DNA of 44,283 bases from Nevskia sp. (GCA_028291645.1 JAQGNU010000216.1:1-44283); one strand, 5' to 3'; counted from the stretch's first letter, positions 7,758 to 15,831 are shown. Notes: a model not told the origin generated them from the letters alone. A program made the numbers and translations.

Positions 7758-9470
7758 TCAGAGACTCTCCTCGACCGAGCTGCTGGGGATGATTGCGAGA
7801 CCTGGAGACCGGACGGCGGACCGCAATCCGAACCGCTGGATCAGCATGTCCTTAAGCATTTGCCGCTTGATCCACTTATTGGTCAGGTGCGGTGCGGCCC
7901 ACCACCAGCCGTCGTTCTGCATCTGCTGCGCGGCACGCTGGAAGCGGCGCGCGATTTCCGCGAAATCGTCGTCGGAATAGTTGAGGCTCATGATCATCCG
8001 CCCGCTGCCGATCCAGCTCAGCTCCAGGCCTTCCGCGCGCAGATAGAACTGCAGCATCCAGTTGTAGCGCGAAGGCGTGCTGTAGAGGATCGTGACAATG
8101 CTGTGCATGTTGGCCACACGCACCGGCAGGCTCGCGGCCGCGAGTTGCTGGTTCAGACTGGCAACACGCGTGTTCCACAGCGCATCGGCAGCCGCGTAGA
8201 TGCCCTGCACTTCCGGCTGCCGGATGCGCTGCAGGAACTCGTGCATGCAGGCCATCACGTGCGGATGCGAATTGAAGGTGCCGCGCGCGAACGAGATGTT
8301 GGCCGGCTCCGCATCCTTGAAACGCTTCATCAACGCAGCACGACCGCACAGCACGCCGACCGGCAGGCCGCCGCCGAGCGTCTTGCCGTAGGTGACCATG
8401 TCGGCCTGCACCGAGAAGTATTCCTGCGCGCCGCGATATGCCAGGCGGAAGCCGGCGAACACTTCGTCGAAGATCAGCACGATGCCGCGACGCGTGCAGA
8501 CTGCGCGGATGCGCGCAAGCCATTCGGAATAGGCGGCGCGGTCGAACGCGGTGCGGCGTTCGCTGTTGACCAGCGAGGCATCGCCCGGCGCATCCGCGTT
8601 CGGATGCAGCGCCTGCAGCGGATTGATCAGCACGCAGGCGATGTCCTTGCGCGTTTCCAGCACCTGCAATGTGCGCTCGCTGAGATCGGCCAGCGTATAG
8701 ACGTCGTTGACCTGGCGCTGGTTGCCGACGCCGGGCTGCACGCCATCCCACCAGCCGTGATAGGCGCCGCAGAGCCGCACCAGATGCGTCCTGCCGGTGT
8801 GATAGCGCGCCAGCCGCACCGCCTGCATCACCGCTTCGGTGCCCGACATGTGGAACGACACTTCGTCGAGGCCGGAGATTTCCCGCAGCGCTTCGACGTT
8901 GTCGCGGATCACCGGATGGTACGGCCCCAGAACCGGCCCGAGGTCGGCGACCTTGGCGTAGCCCGCGCTCAAGCATTCCTTGTAGAAGTCGTAGCCGAAG
9001 ACATTGACGCCATACGAACCGGAAAGGTCGTAGCGCCAGTTTCCGTCCAGATCACACAACTGGGTGCCGCGTGTCTGCGTGACGATGCTGCCGAACCTGA
9101 ACTCTCGCGGCAGCAGGCTGCGGTAGGGAAACGGCACTCGGTAGTGACTGGTGAACTGCACGTCGGAGATGCTGCTTTCGAGCGATTCGCTGAAGCTCAG
9201 GGTCGCTGGAGACGTACTAGCGAACTGCTGACGCAATCGCGCCATGCCGCTCTTGCGCCGCGCAGCCGCATCCGCAGGCGCGAGGTCGCTGCAGAAATAG
9301 CGCTCGACGCCGTAATCAAAAAAGTGGGTCCACTGCGCCAGCCGGCGCGACATCTTGGCGTGGCCGCTCAGCGACGGGTGCTTGGCGCGAGACAGTTGGA
9401 GTCGGAAGTAAACTTTTCGGAGGAGCAGCGCCCCGAGACCGGCTACGAACAGATATCGAGCGATTTCCAA
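7758..9470 (-). CDS. Membrane-anchored class III (GSA-type) aminotransferase
   Basis: A 570-residue PLP enzyme of aminotransferase class III, closest in pattern to glutamate-1-semialdehyde aminomutases. SGTEAVMQAVRLAR binds the cofactor phosphate, AYHGWWDG follows, D335 in FDEVFAGFR contacts the pyridine nitrogen and K363 in YGKTLGGG is the Schiff-base lysine. Unusually, it begins with a hydrophobic helix (residues 5-22) and has an extra N-terminal region of about 120 residues and a basic C-terminal tail, making it much longer than the usual 430. No ATG or GTG lies between the upstream in-frame stop (three codons before) and the TTG at 9470, so TTG is the start. First gene of the operon; probably membrane-associated. 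Substrate unknown; a haem-pathway HemL is unlikely given the anchor and context. Confidence 0.85.
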   Translation of the reverse strand: MEIARYLFVAGLGALLLRKVYFRLQLSRAKHPSLSGHAKMSRRLAQWTHFFDYGVERYFCSDLAPADAAARRKSGMARLRQQFASTSPATLSFSESLESSISDVQFTSHYRVPFPYRSLLPREFRFGSIVTQTRGTQLCDLDGNWRYDLSGSYGVNVFGYDFYKECLSAGYAKVADLGPVLGPYHPVIRDNVEALREISGLDEVSFHMSGTEAVMQAVRLARYHTGRTHLVRLCGAYHGWWDGVQPGVGNQRQVNDVYTLADLSERTLQVLETRKDIACVLINPLQALHPNADAPGDASLVNSERRTAFDRAAYSEWLARIRAVCTRRGIVLIFDEVFAGFRLAYRGAQEYFSVQADMVTYGKTLGGGLPVGVLCGRAALMKRFKDAEPANISFARGTFNSHPHVMACMHEFLQRIRQPEVQGIYAAADALWNTRVASLNQQLAAASLPVRVANMHSIVTILYSTPSRYNWMLQFYLRAEGLELSWIGSGRMIMSLNYSDDDFAEIARRFQRAAQQMQNDGWWWAAPHLTNKWIKRQMLKDMLIQRFGLRSAVRSPGLAIIPSSSVEESL

Positions 9471-9830
9471 GATGACTTAGACGGACCTTAGAGACGCCAA
9501 TTGGCGCAATCAGGCGACGGTACAAGGTCTGCATGGCAAAAAAATGAAGGTGTCTGTGCGACTCTGATTTTCCGGTGCGCCACGCCTTCCAGCTTCCAAC
9601 CGTTCGAGGATGGAAGCTTGCTTACAGGTTTGTCCACAGGCTATCCAGCACAGGCACACAAGCGCGCGAGCGTCTAGCGCTTTATTTCAATTATCTTTAT
9701 CCGGCCAATGGACACAAAGTAGTCATCGCTCCGTAACAAACGGATCCGGCGAGCACGCCGAGGCCTGTAATCGAGCAGTCATATCAGGCGAGCGACAATA
9801 GCTGCAGCGTGATGACCGAAGTCCCAGCAT
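9471..9830. other. Intergenic region upstream of the lipid-type operon
   Basis: A 360-nt stretch with no convincing gene. It contains a perfect 12-bp palindrome close to the operon start (annotated separately) and otherwise nothing I can name. Confidence 0.5.
9495..9506. promoter_or_regulatory. Palindrome upstream of the aminotransferase operon
   Basis: CGCCAATTGGCG is a perfect 12-bp palindrome, 24 nt before the TTG start at 9470. Its position fits an operator or a 5' leader hairpin. The regulator is unknown. Confidence 0.35.
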
Positions 9831-10169
9831 ATGAATATGTGTTGCAGCTGTTTGCTGATGGGGCCGACACCTTGCGACGCCAACATGCGCTTGCTAGGAA
9901 CTGACGATACGGCCGGCCGTGACGGCGAAGTCGCGATGTGGGTGTGTCGCAGCTGTTCGACCCGTTGGCTGCACTACGCCGTCCAGCATGGTCCGCTCGG
10001 AGAGACGGCCTATGCAGGCCTGATGTCCGCGAATGTCCATCCGATCAACGCTGCAGCAGCGGAGAGCCTGCTTAATGCGTCTGCCCTTGTGTTCGCTTCA
10101 ATCATCGAACGCGCCCAACCGTGTTGGACCCGCGTCAAGGGTCGCGTCTGTCTAGGCATTCGGCATTGA
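9831..10169 (+). CDS. Hypothetical zinc-ribbon-like protein
   Basis: A 112-residue ORF with two CxxC-type knuckles: CCSC at residues 4-7 and CRSC near 39-42, in the context MWVCRSCSTRWLHY. The second knuckle plus WLHY looks like a genuine small zinc-ribbon family rather than random coding. The rest (NAAAAESLLNAS) is predicted helical. The start is uncertain, since no good ribosome site precedes the ATG and an internal ATG is possible. It stands alone between the lipid-type operon and the HxlR gene. I do not recognise a function. It could be spurious, but no other frame here is better. Confidence 0.5.
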   Translation: MNMCCSCLLMGPTPCDANMRLLGTDDTAGRDGEVAMWVCRSCSTRWLHYAVQHGPLGETAYAGLMSANVHPINAAAAESLLNASALVFASIIERAQPCWTRVKGRVCLGIRH

Positions 10170-10332
10170 CGCGCCGACAACCGCTGGTCTCTCCAGAACT
10201 GGTGCGATGGGCGCCGGTCTCTTGTTGGAGCGCGTCGTTGTCTTGCAAAACTTCGTGCTGCATCAGCGCGGCGCGCGGCAAGATTTAGCAGAATGGCGGA
10301 CGCCGCCGAACCACGGCCTCGGCTGCGAACGG

Positions 10333-10698
10333 TCAGGCAGCATCCTCTTCTTCTGAGATCTGCCGGCGTGACATGAGCGTCTCGACTGCGCTCATATGCT
10401 CAGTTCCCCAGACGCAAAGCGGGGCCAATGCTTTGGCCAAGGTCCTGCCGAACGCCGTGAGGGAATATTCGACTTTTGGTGGAATCTCTTTGAAGTCGAG
10501 CCGGTCGACGATTCCGTCTGCCTGCAGTTCCTTGAGCTGCTGGATGAGCATCTTGTCGCTAACGCTGCCAACAGCGCGCCTCAGTTCGCCATAGCGACGG
10601 GTGCCGTGCGCGAGGTGAAAAAGTATCAAGGGCTTCCACTTCCCACCGATTACGGCCAGGGCGGCATCCAAGCCGCAGGTGAACGCGATCCCCGTCAT
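10333..10698 (-). CDS. HxlR-family transcriptional regulator
   Basis: A 121-residue winged-helix repressor or activator of the HxlR/YodB family. The N-terminal CGLDAALAVIGGKWKPLILFHL carries the family cysteine (C8) that senses electrophiles or oxidants in YodB-type members. The DNA-binding core follows as YGELRRAVGSVSDKMLIQQLKELQADGIVDR, then EYSLTAFGRTL. The start MTGIAFTC is preferred because AGGAG lies 8-9 nt upstream; the longer frame would extend into the promoter. The gene diverges from an SDR gene with a palindromic operator region between them, so it probably controls that oxidoreductase and itself, the classic HxlR arrangement. Confidence 0.88.
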   Translation of the reverse strand: MTGIAFTCGLDAALAVIGGKWKPLILFHLAHGTRRYGELRRAVGSVSDKMLIQQLKELQADGIVDRLDFKEIPPKVEYSLTAFGRTLAKALAPLCVWGTEHMSAVETLMSRRQISEEEDAA

Positions 10699-10720
10699 TT
10701 CTGAGTCTCCTAGATAGGCA

Positions 10721-10748
10721 CTTACCAAAAGGTACATACTAGTATAGT
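10721..10748 (+). promoter_or_regulatory. HxlR-type operator and SDR promoter
   Basis: TACC-AAAA-GGTA (10723-10734) is an inverted repeat typical of HxlR operators, and a perfect 10-bp palindrome ATACTAGTAT lies at 10736-10745. CTTACC (10721-10726) and TATAGT (10743-10748), 16 bp apart, could serve as the -35 and -10 of the SDR gene, so a bound repressor would block polymerase. Confidence 0.5.
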
Positions 10749-10796
10749 GAAAAGCACGACCCTATTCTTCGAGAATCACATTCTCAGGAGAATCAC

Positions 10797-11546
10797 ATGG
10801 GCAGGCTTGAAGGCAAAATCGCGGTCGTCACCGGCGGCAATAGCGGCATCGGCTTAGCCACCGCGAAGCGGTTCATAGCGGAGGGTGCCGAGGTCTTCAT
10901 CACCGGCCGCCGCCAGGAGGAGCTGGATAATGCAGTCGAGGCGATTGGCCCCGGTGTGATCGCGGTGCAAGGGGATGTCTCGCATCTGGACGACCTGGAT
11001 CGGCTGTTCGCAACGGTGCGCGCCGAGCGAGGGCGCATCGACATACTCTTCGCCAATGCAGGGCTGGGTGCCTTGGCCCCCATAGGCGCGATCACCGAGG
11101 AGTCGTTCGACCTAGTCTTCGACGTCAACGTCAAAGGAACCTTGTTCACAGTGCAGAAGGCGCTGCCGCTGATGCAGGCTGGCGGGTCGATCATTCTCAC
11201 CGGATCGACCACCGGCTCGATGGGAACGCCAGCGTTCAGCGTCTACAGCGCGACTAAGGCTGCGATCCGCAATTTCGCCCGAAGCTGGGCCTTGGATCTG
11301 AGGACGACGGGGATTCGCGTGAATGTGCTTTCACCCGGCCCCACCGCTACACCTGGCCTCCTCAACGGCTTGGCAAGGTCGGGGCAACAGGACGCGATGA
11401 CCGCAGGCCTGATCGCCCAGATACCCATCGGACGCATGGGCCTTCCGGAGGAAACGGCAGCCGTGGCGCTCTTCCTCGCCTCAGACGACAGCAGTTTTAT
11501 GACCGGAAGCGAAGTGTTCGTTGATGGCGGCATGGCGCAGGTCTGA
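10797..11546 (+). CDS. SDR-family NAD(P)-dependent oxidoreductase
   Basis: A 249-residue classical short-chain dehydrogenase. The cofactor motif TGGNSGIG is at residues 12-19, NAG at 87-89, and the catalytic pair Y150/K154 in YSATK, with a serine-rich segment around S137. The C-terminus [11 protein letters not shown] is typical of the glucose/3-oxoacyl reductase-like group. A good AGGAG site precedes the ATG. It is divergent from, and probably controlled by, the HxlR regulator, a pairing often used for quinone or aldehyde detoxification. Substrate cannot be deduced. Confidence 0.9.
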   Translation: MGRLEGKIAVVTGGNSGIGLATAKRFIAEGAEVFITGRRQEELDNAVEAIGPGVIAVQGDVSHLDDLDRLFATVRAERGRIDILFANAGLGALAPIGAITEESFDLVFDVNVKGTLFTVQKALPLMQAGGSIILTGSTTGSMGTPAFSVYSATKAAIRNFARSWALDLRTTGIRVNVLSPGPTATPGLLNGLARSGQQDAMTAGLIAQIPIGRMGLPEETAAVALFLASDDSSFMTGSEVFVDGGMAQV

Positions 11547-11618
11547 CCATCGCAAGGACCCTGGCCCTGGGCTGGCCAAGTATCCTCCTTCGCTGAGGCT
11601 CCGGAAGGCAATGTCAGA

Positions 11619-11708
11619 TGGCGGAGAGGGAGGGATTCGAACCCCCGGACGGGATGAACCGTCAGCGGTTTTCAAGACCGCCGCAATAGACCACTCTGCC
11701 ACCTCTCC
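11619..11708 (-). tRNA. tRNA-Ser (anticodon TGA)
   Basis: A 90-nt class II tRNA on the minus strand. Acceptor arms are GGAGAGG/CCTCTCC, and the anticodon stem GCGGT/ACCGC encloses CTTGAAA with anticodon TGA. A long variable arm follows, then the GTTCGAATC T-loop and encoded CCA (complement of 11619-11621). Confidence 0.97.
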
Positions 11709-11809
11709 GTGGCCGGCATTTTAGAGGAAGACGGGGAAAAAGGCCGGATCTTTATGTCCGCGGCCGGCACAGCATGGTGGCTTGCATTGCCGCTCAGGCT
11801 AGCGGGCGA

Positions 11810-12181
11810 TTAGCGGTTTCCTGAATAGTCGCCGGGGAATAGCGGCGTTGAGCGACGATCGGTCGCAGGTGAGCCATTGCGCGGTCTTAACTTTGCGCGG
11901 TTCAACAGGCGCAGCGCTTTCAGCGTTCTCCGCCGAAAAAACGGTGGCCGTTTACGAACGATCGCGAAGCTGTCGTCGTCGCCGCCCTTCAAATACAAGT
12001 AGCCGCGGGTGTCGAGCCGCGCCAGCCCTTCCGCCAGATCGGCGCGTCGCAGTCCGGTCAAGAGCCAGTACCGGCCGATGGTGCTCAGGCGAATCCAGCC
12101 GCCGACACGAACCTCCTCGCAGCGCAGAATCTTGAAGATCGCTTCGTCGACGACGACGATGGTATTTATCGGGTTGTTCAT
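11810..12181 (-). CDS. Hypothetical stand-alone winged-helix-like domain protein
   Basis: A 123-residue protein whose residues about 28-80 match the N-terminal extra domain of the neighbouring Crp-like regulator. Both contain TGLRR-x-DLAEG (42-52 here, 39-49 there) followed by a turn and a strand ending in KRP. The pattern resembles a small winged helix. The basic C-terminal tail (RRRTLKALRLLNRAKLRPR) could bind nucleic acid. The gene begins 20 nt after the Crp-like stop and is probably co-transcribed. A longer open frame through this region starts inside the Crp-like gene and is out of frame with it, so the ATG at 12181 is used. Function unknown; probably a partner or modulator of the regulator. 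Confidence 0.7.
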   Translation of the reverse strand: MNNPINTIVVVDEAIFKILRCEEVRVGGWIRLSTIGRYWLLTGLRRADLAEGLARLDTRGYLYLKGGDDDSFAIVRKRPPFFRRRTLKALRLLNRAKLRPRNGSPATDRRSTPLFPGDYSGNR

Positions 12182-12201
12182 GGTCGGCAATCCAACAGCG
12201 T

Positions 12202-13407
12202 TCAAACGAGCGATGCGGAACCGGCGCGCGGCATTGACGCCGGGCCCTGAGCACGTTTCTCCGAGCGTCGACCGCCGGCCGAATTGGCGGCATCGCTTGC
12301 GGCATCCGACGCGCGCTCGCCCAGCGTCGGCCGCAAGCGATCGAACTCGTTCTTGACCACGGCGTAACATTCGCAGGAGTGCTGCGCCAGCACGCGCCGG
12401 TCGAGCAGCGTGATGCTGCCGCGCTCGCAGTCGATCAGCCCGGCACGTTTGAGCTTGCCGATCGCTTCGGTAATCCCGACCCGGCGCACACCGATCATGC
12501 TGGCCACCACTTCGTGTGTCATCGTCAAGCGGTTTGAACGCAGACGGTCGGCGCTTGCCAGCAACAACCGGCACAACTGCTGCTCCACCGAATGATGCCG
12601 GTTGCAGGCAGCTCGCTGCGCCACCTGCATCAACAGCGCCTGCGAGTAACGCAGCAGTAGTCGCTGCAGTACACCGGCGTGCTCGAATTCGTCCTGCAAA
12701 GCGTTCATCTTGAGTCGATAGGCAAAGCCCGCATGCAGCACGATCGCGCGCGTCGGCGCAGTAACGCCGCCAAGCGCCGCCGAGATGCTCACCATGCCTT
12801 CGTTGCCGACGATCGCAATCTCGTTGGAGGAGCCGTCGGCCATCGTCTGCACCAGCGAGACGATGCAGTCGACCGGGAAATACACGTAGTTGAGACGATC
12901 GCCGCTTTCCCACAGCACACGACCGAGCGGCATCGGCACCAACTCCAGATGAGGATCCAGTCGCTCATGCACAGTCTTCGGCAGCACTACGAGCAAGCGG
13001 TTTTTTGCGGACGTGCGCTTATCCGGACTGGCACCGCGCTGCGGTTTGTCTTTGCTGCGCCGGCTCAAAATCGAATCGGATGGATCGCGGCGCACGCGCT
13101 CGGCAGCCTGTGCCAGCAGTCGATCGAGTTCCGGTACGCCGGCCAGCGTACGCTCGCGCGGATTGGCGCCGTCTGGCAACGGCCGCTTGGTCAACACGTA
13201 AACGCAGTTGCCGGCGTGATACCTGGACTGCAGAAAACCGGTATCGGTGAGCGCACGGACACCCTCGGCAAGATCGTCGCGGCGCAAGCCGGTGCCTTCC
13301 CACAAGCGATAGAGCGTGCGCGCTTCCAAAGGCGCGCGACTCCCCAGCGCGTTGGTTGCAAATAATTTACGGATTGCATGCTCTGCCAGTTCAGTCGTCA
13401 CCATCAT
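12202..13407 (-). CDS. Crp/Fnr-family regulator with extra N-terminal domain
   Basis: A 401-residue regulator, far longer than the usual 220-250. Residues about 30-76 form a winged-helix-like unit shared with the next gene, followed by a charged linker (80-134). Residues about 135-255 are a cNMP-binding beta-barrel (LGRVLWESGDRLNYVYFPVDCIVSLV), and 270-345 the Crp helix-turn-helix (MTHEVVASMIGVRRVGITEAIGKLKRAGLI). The C-terminus is a disordered charged tail. No Fnr-type iron-sulfur cysteine cluster is seen, so a small-molecule or redox-independent signal is likely. Start ATGATG has GAGGA 8 nt upstream. The C-terminal regulator half matches a group of Crp-like proteins widespread in proteobacteria. 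Confidence 0.85.
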   Translation of the reverse strand: MMVTTELAEHAIRKLFATNALGSRAPLEARTLYRLWEGTGLRRDDLAEGVRALTDTGFLQSRYHAGNCVYVLTKRPLPDGANPRERTLAGVPELDRLLAQAAERVRRDPSDSILSRRSKDKPQRGASPDKRTSAKNRLLVVLPKTVHERLDPHLELVPMPLGRVLWESGDRLNYVYFPVDCIVSLVQTMADGSSNEIAIVGNEGMVSISAALGGVTAPTRAIVLHAGFAYRLKMNALQDEFEHAGVLQRLLLRYSQALLMQVAQRAACNRHHSVEQQLCRLLLASADRLRSNRLTMTHEVVASMIGVRRVGITEAIGKLKRAGLIDCERGSITLLDRRVLAQHSCECYAVVKNEFDRLRPTLGERASDAASDAANSAGGRRSEKRAQGPASMPRAGSASLV

Positions 13408-14057
13408 CGTCCATGTCCTCAGGGCTAATTGCGCAGCTCGATCGGCGAGTCAGCGCATTTCTTCTCCAGCCCCGGGCAGCACGGTTCGATCGAGTGTCAC
13501 GTCGAACTTCAAGAATCTATAGGTGCCACAATCCAGCGAGTTGGCATTCCAACGCAAACGCTTTCGGTGAAGCGATGACTTCAATGCTGCGCGCTTGAAT
13601 AATGCATGATTCACCGTCTATTTCGGCAACTTTCCCGCTCCATTTCGCGGCTGGATGATGGGCGGTATCGTTTTGTCGCTGCGCGGAGACTTTGCCCTGA
13701 CTATCGTGCAGTTGCGATCACGCGCAGGCACGCCGCAACAGGTGCAGCTGAGGGTTCGCCCTGTTCGCTACCGAACAATTCGGACTCATTCGATCGACCG
13801 TCGTTCAGGCAAGAGCAATCGGATTCGCAGAGAAGCCACGCTGCGCTTCGGCTCCCCGTTCTGAGGCACGACCTTCAACTCGGCGAGCGCAGGCCCCTCA
13901 GCCGTCAAACTGCGAGGCATTTTCTTGGGCGGCCCGGGCACCCTCGCCGCGCAACAAGCTCCGGAACGGCCATCGCCAAGATAGCCTTGACCGAAGATAG
14001 CTCCGGCTTTTTGCGGGCTGTCCCTCGCAAAGGCATCGCCACCGCATCCGCTTTCGT
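13408..14057. other. Intergenic region, no gene supported
   Basis: About 650 nt between the Crp-like gene and tRNA-Thr. A 159-codon open frame on the plus strand runs into the tRNA and has no family features or ribosome site, so I do not call it. Confidence 0.5.
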
Positions 14058-14063
14058 TATAAT
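14058..14063 (+). promoter_or_regulatory. -10 element of the tRNA-Thr promoter
   Basis: A perfect TATAAT lies 12 nt before the mature 5' end of tRNA-Thr. No clear -35 hexamer is visible at the expected distance. Confidence 0.55.
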
Positions 14064-14075
14064 TGCCGACTGTGC

Positions 14076-14151
<76 letters not shown>

Positions 14152-14270
14152 GTTACATCAGGCGGCTACTGCGACAGCAAGTGAACGCCTCTATCGATCG
14201 CCACGGTCAGCGGACTCACAAGGACGCGAGCGCGGCCTGGAGCGCGGCACCAATGACCGGATCGTCGGCG

Positions 14271-14393
14271 TTAAAGCAGCTTGACGAGGATCGTCGAAAG
14301 CACCATGCCAGCGATAAATCCGTAGGCTGCCCAGACATAGCGTCGCTTGAGACGCGCCTTGCCCAGCGCAGAATCGTAGTAGCGGAGACTCAT
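14271..14393 (-). CDS. 40-residue single-span membrane micro-protein A
   Basis: This short ORF encodes 40 residues: a polar basic N-terminus beginning MSLRYYDSALGKARLKRR and one hydrophobic helix (about 20-38, WAAYGFIAGMVLSTILVKL). It has a GGGA ribosome site about 8 nt before the ATG. A paralogue lies 95 nt upstream, sharing YYD-x2-L-x-K-x-R-x-K and WA-x2-GF-x-AG. Conservation of pattern between two neighbouring copies, with independent ribosome sites, is the main reason to call it real. N-terminus probably cytoplasmic by the positive-inside rule. Function unknown. Confidence 0.7.
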   Translation of the reverse strand: MSLRYYDSALGKARLKRRYVWAAYGFIAGMVLSTILVKLL

Positions 14394-14488
14394 GCCGTTT
14401 TCCCGTTGCGTTGATGTGCGACGCAACATAGCCTACCGCTTCTTAGCAACGTCCGGGAACGTCGTCACGAACTTTTTGGGCTTCGGGT

Positions 14489-14620
14489 TCAGGCAAAGCG
14501 TTCTATCAGTCCGATCAGCATCGAACACGTGATCCCGGCAAAGAACCCGTGGATCGCCCATAGGAAATCCGGCTTTACCCTGACTTTTTTAAGCTTGTGA
14601 TCGTAATAGGTAATGTTCAC
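14489..14620 (-). CDS. 43-residue single-span membrane micro-protein B
   Basis: A paralogue of the downstream 40-residue protein. It starts at GTG (14620) with a GGGAG site 5 nt upstream. The polar N-terminus NITYYDHKLKKVRVKPDF is followed by the hydrophobic helix LWAIHGFFAGITCSMLIGLI. Identities with copy A fall at YYD, L, K, R, K, WA, GF and AG. A longer ATG-started frame exists upstream (to 14683) but would add unrelated sequence before the ribosome site. The two form a tandem, co-directional pair. Unknown function. Confidence 0.7.
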   Translation of the reverse strand: MNITYYDHKLKKVRVKPDFLWAIHGFFAGITCSMLIGLIERFA

Positions 14621-15009
14621 GCGCGCTCCCTGAGTTCGTGTGTTTCTGCCCATGCGCAGTTGCTGGACTGCAAGATAAAGCATTCGGTTTGAATTTCAGA
14701 GCTTCAATCGCCCATCACAGGAACCGGTATGTGCCCTAGTTCACATATTGACCAGGCTGATGGCATTCGAACGGCTTGGCCGTCAACTCGTCCTCGTTGA
14801 TCACTGCTCCGGTAGTTGGATTCGCCCTATGGCTCCGCATGCCGACGCGGCATCTTCAAAAGCCAACTCGTCACACGCGGCTGACAGGATTAGGTGCACC
14901 GCGTCCAACAACTGGGCGAACGTTTTTTGATCGTGCGCTACCCTGGGGGTTGGTGACTTAGGTTTGATCGTTGCGGCGGAGGTCGTTTTTGCGTAGCGCG
15001 AGGAGCGAA
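14621..15009. other. Intergenic region with a GGGG-type motif
   Basis: About 390 nt without a gene. The only notable element is CCCTGGGGGTTG at 14941-14952, 57 nt before the next gene, which recurs near 16343 (see findings). Confidence 0.4.
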
Positions 15010-15651
15010 ATGCATTTGAGTCGGTCGGATCTGGCAATGCCGATGCTGAAACGAGCCTGCTCGGGCACTGCTGTGGCGTGCCTGTTCGGATGCGCGTCGA
15101 CGCCGGTTCCTCATGTTGCATCGGCGAACCCGGAGTTGAACGGCTATCAGTTGGTCGTGAGCGCGAACACGCGCGTCATATCGGAGATGAAGGGGCCGAT
15201 GTTGGCGTCACACGGCTCCGCCAGCGAGCTCGTCGCCAAGGCGCAGTATTGCGTGCCGCGGATACTCGATACTTCCGCCCGCACGCAAACCTCGTTGGAT
15301 GCTTTGGTGGCCGATCTGCCGCCCGACGTGCAGGTGGATGGGGGCGACCCTGAAGCCTTGATCGAATCGGTTGATCGCGATCAGGGTCAACTCGTCGCCA
15401 ACAACCGCAGCCCGTTCAGCCATGCTTCGGTCAGCTACGTCGCCCGATCGAAACTCGCGGTGAAGGCGCAAGAGGGCGAGTTCAGAATCATCCAGAGCAA
15501 TCTGCGCTTCGGTAATAGCACAACGGTCAATGTATTCCCGTCGGTGGTGTTTGGCAGTGACGGCTGGGACGATGCTCTGACCGCCCTGCAGCGCAGTGGT
15601 AACAAGCTGGCCGCCTGTATTGCCGACGACAGCCAGGCGCTGGATCATTGA
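15010..15651 (+). CDS. Putative lipoprotein, paralogue of the 16710 gene
   Basis: A 213-residue exported protein. The ATG at 15010 has GAGGAG just upstream; the signal sequence ends in lipobox LFGC with C28. The mature part contains a paired-cysteine fold (C81 in AQYCVPR, C203 near the end) and the core ARSKLAVKAQEGEFRIIQSNLRF (146-167), then GWDDALTALQ. The same ordered motifs occur in the 196-residue protein at 16710. The beta-rich core loosely recalls the DUF4468 TBP-like fold, but I would not assign it. Probably an envelope protein of unknown role; the two copies flank a third small exported protein. Confidence 0.7.
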   Translation: MHLSRSDLAMPMLKRACSGTAVACLFGCASTPVPHVASANPELNGYQLVVSANTRVISEMKGPMLASHGSASELVAKAQYCVPRILDTSARTQTSLDALVADLPPDVQVDGGDPEALIESVDRDQGQLVANNRSPFSHASVSYVARSKLAVKAQEGEFRIIQSNLRFGNSTTVNVFPSVVFGSDGWDDALTALQRSGNKLAACIADDSQALDH

Positions 15652-15735
15652 ATCAGCTTCGGGCTTTCGCGTGTTAGGCGTCCACCAGGGTCGCCCGCGC
15701 CCAGCAGCTCACCGCATCGTAGCCGTTCAATACAA

Positions 15736-15769
15736 AGCAGCCGGCGTGAAATGCTTCACGCCGGCTGCT
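15736..15769. terminator. Strong bidirectional hairpin between convergent genes
   Basis: A perfect 15-bp stem (15736-15750 with 15755-15769) around the 4-nt loop ATGC lies between two convergent genes. It lacks a clean T-tract; on the minus strand it is followed by TTGTATT. It is best read as a shared terminator or mRNA 3'-end stabiliser. Confidence 0.65.
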
Positions 15770-15831
15770 ATCGTTAGTGATTGCGCGAGTGCCCTGGGTT
15801 TTTCAAGCTCGCGCCCCAGCCCTGCAGTCGA

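Noticed and set aside
7695-9491. A 598-codon plus-strand open frame opposite the aminotransferase
   Set aside because: It has low-complexity, histidine- and arginine-rich sequence typical of antisense frames in GC-rich DNA.
9625-9660. TGTCCACAG and TATCCAG resembling DnaA boxes
   Set aside because: Only partial matches, with no cluster of boxes, no AT-rich unwinding region and no dnaA nearby.
11521-11724. A 67-codon plus-strand ORF over tRNA-Ser
   Set aside because: Same artefact; GEGGIRTPGRDEPSAVF is antisense to the tRNA.
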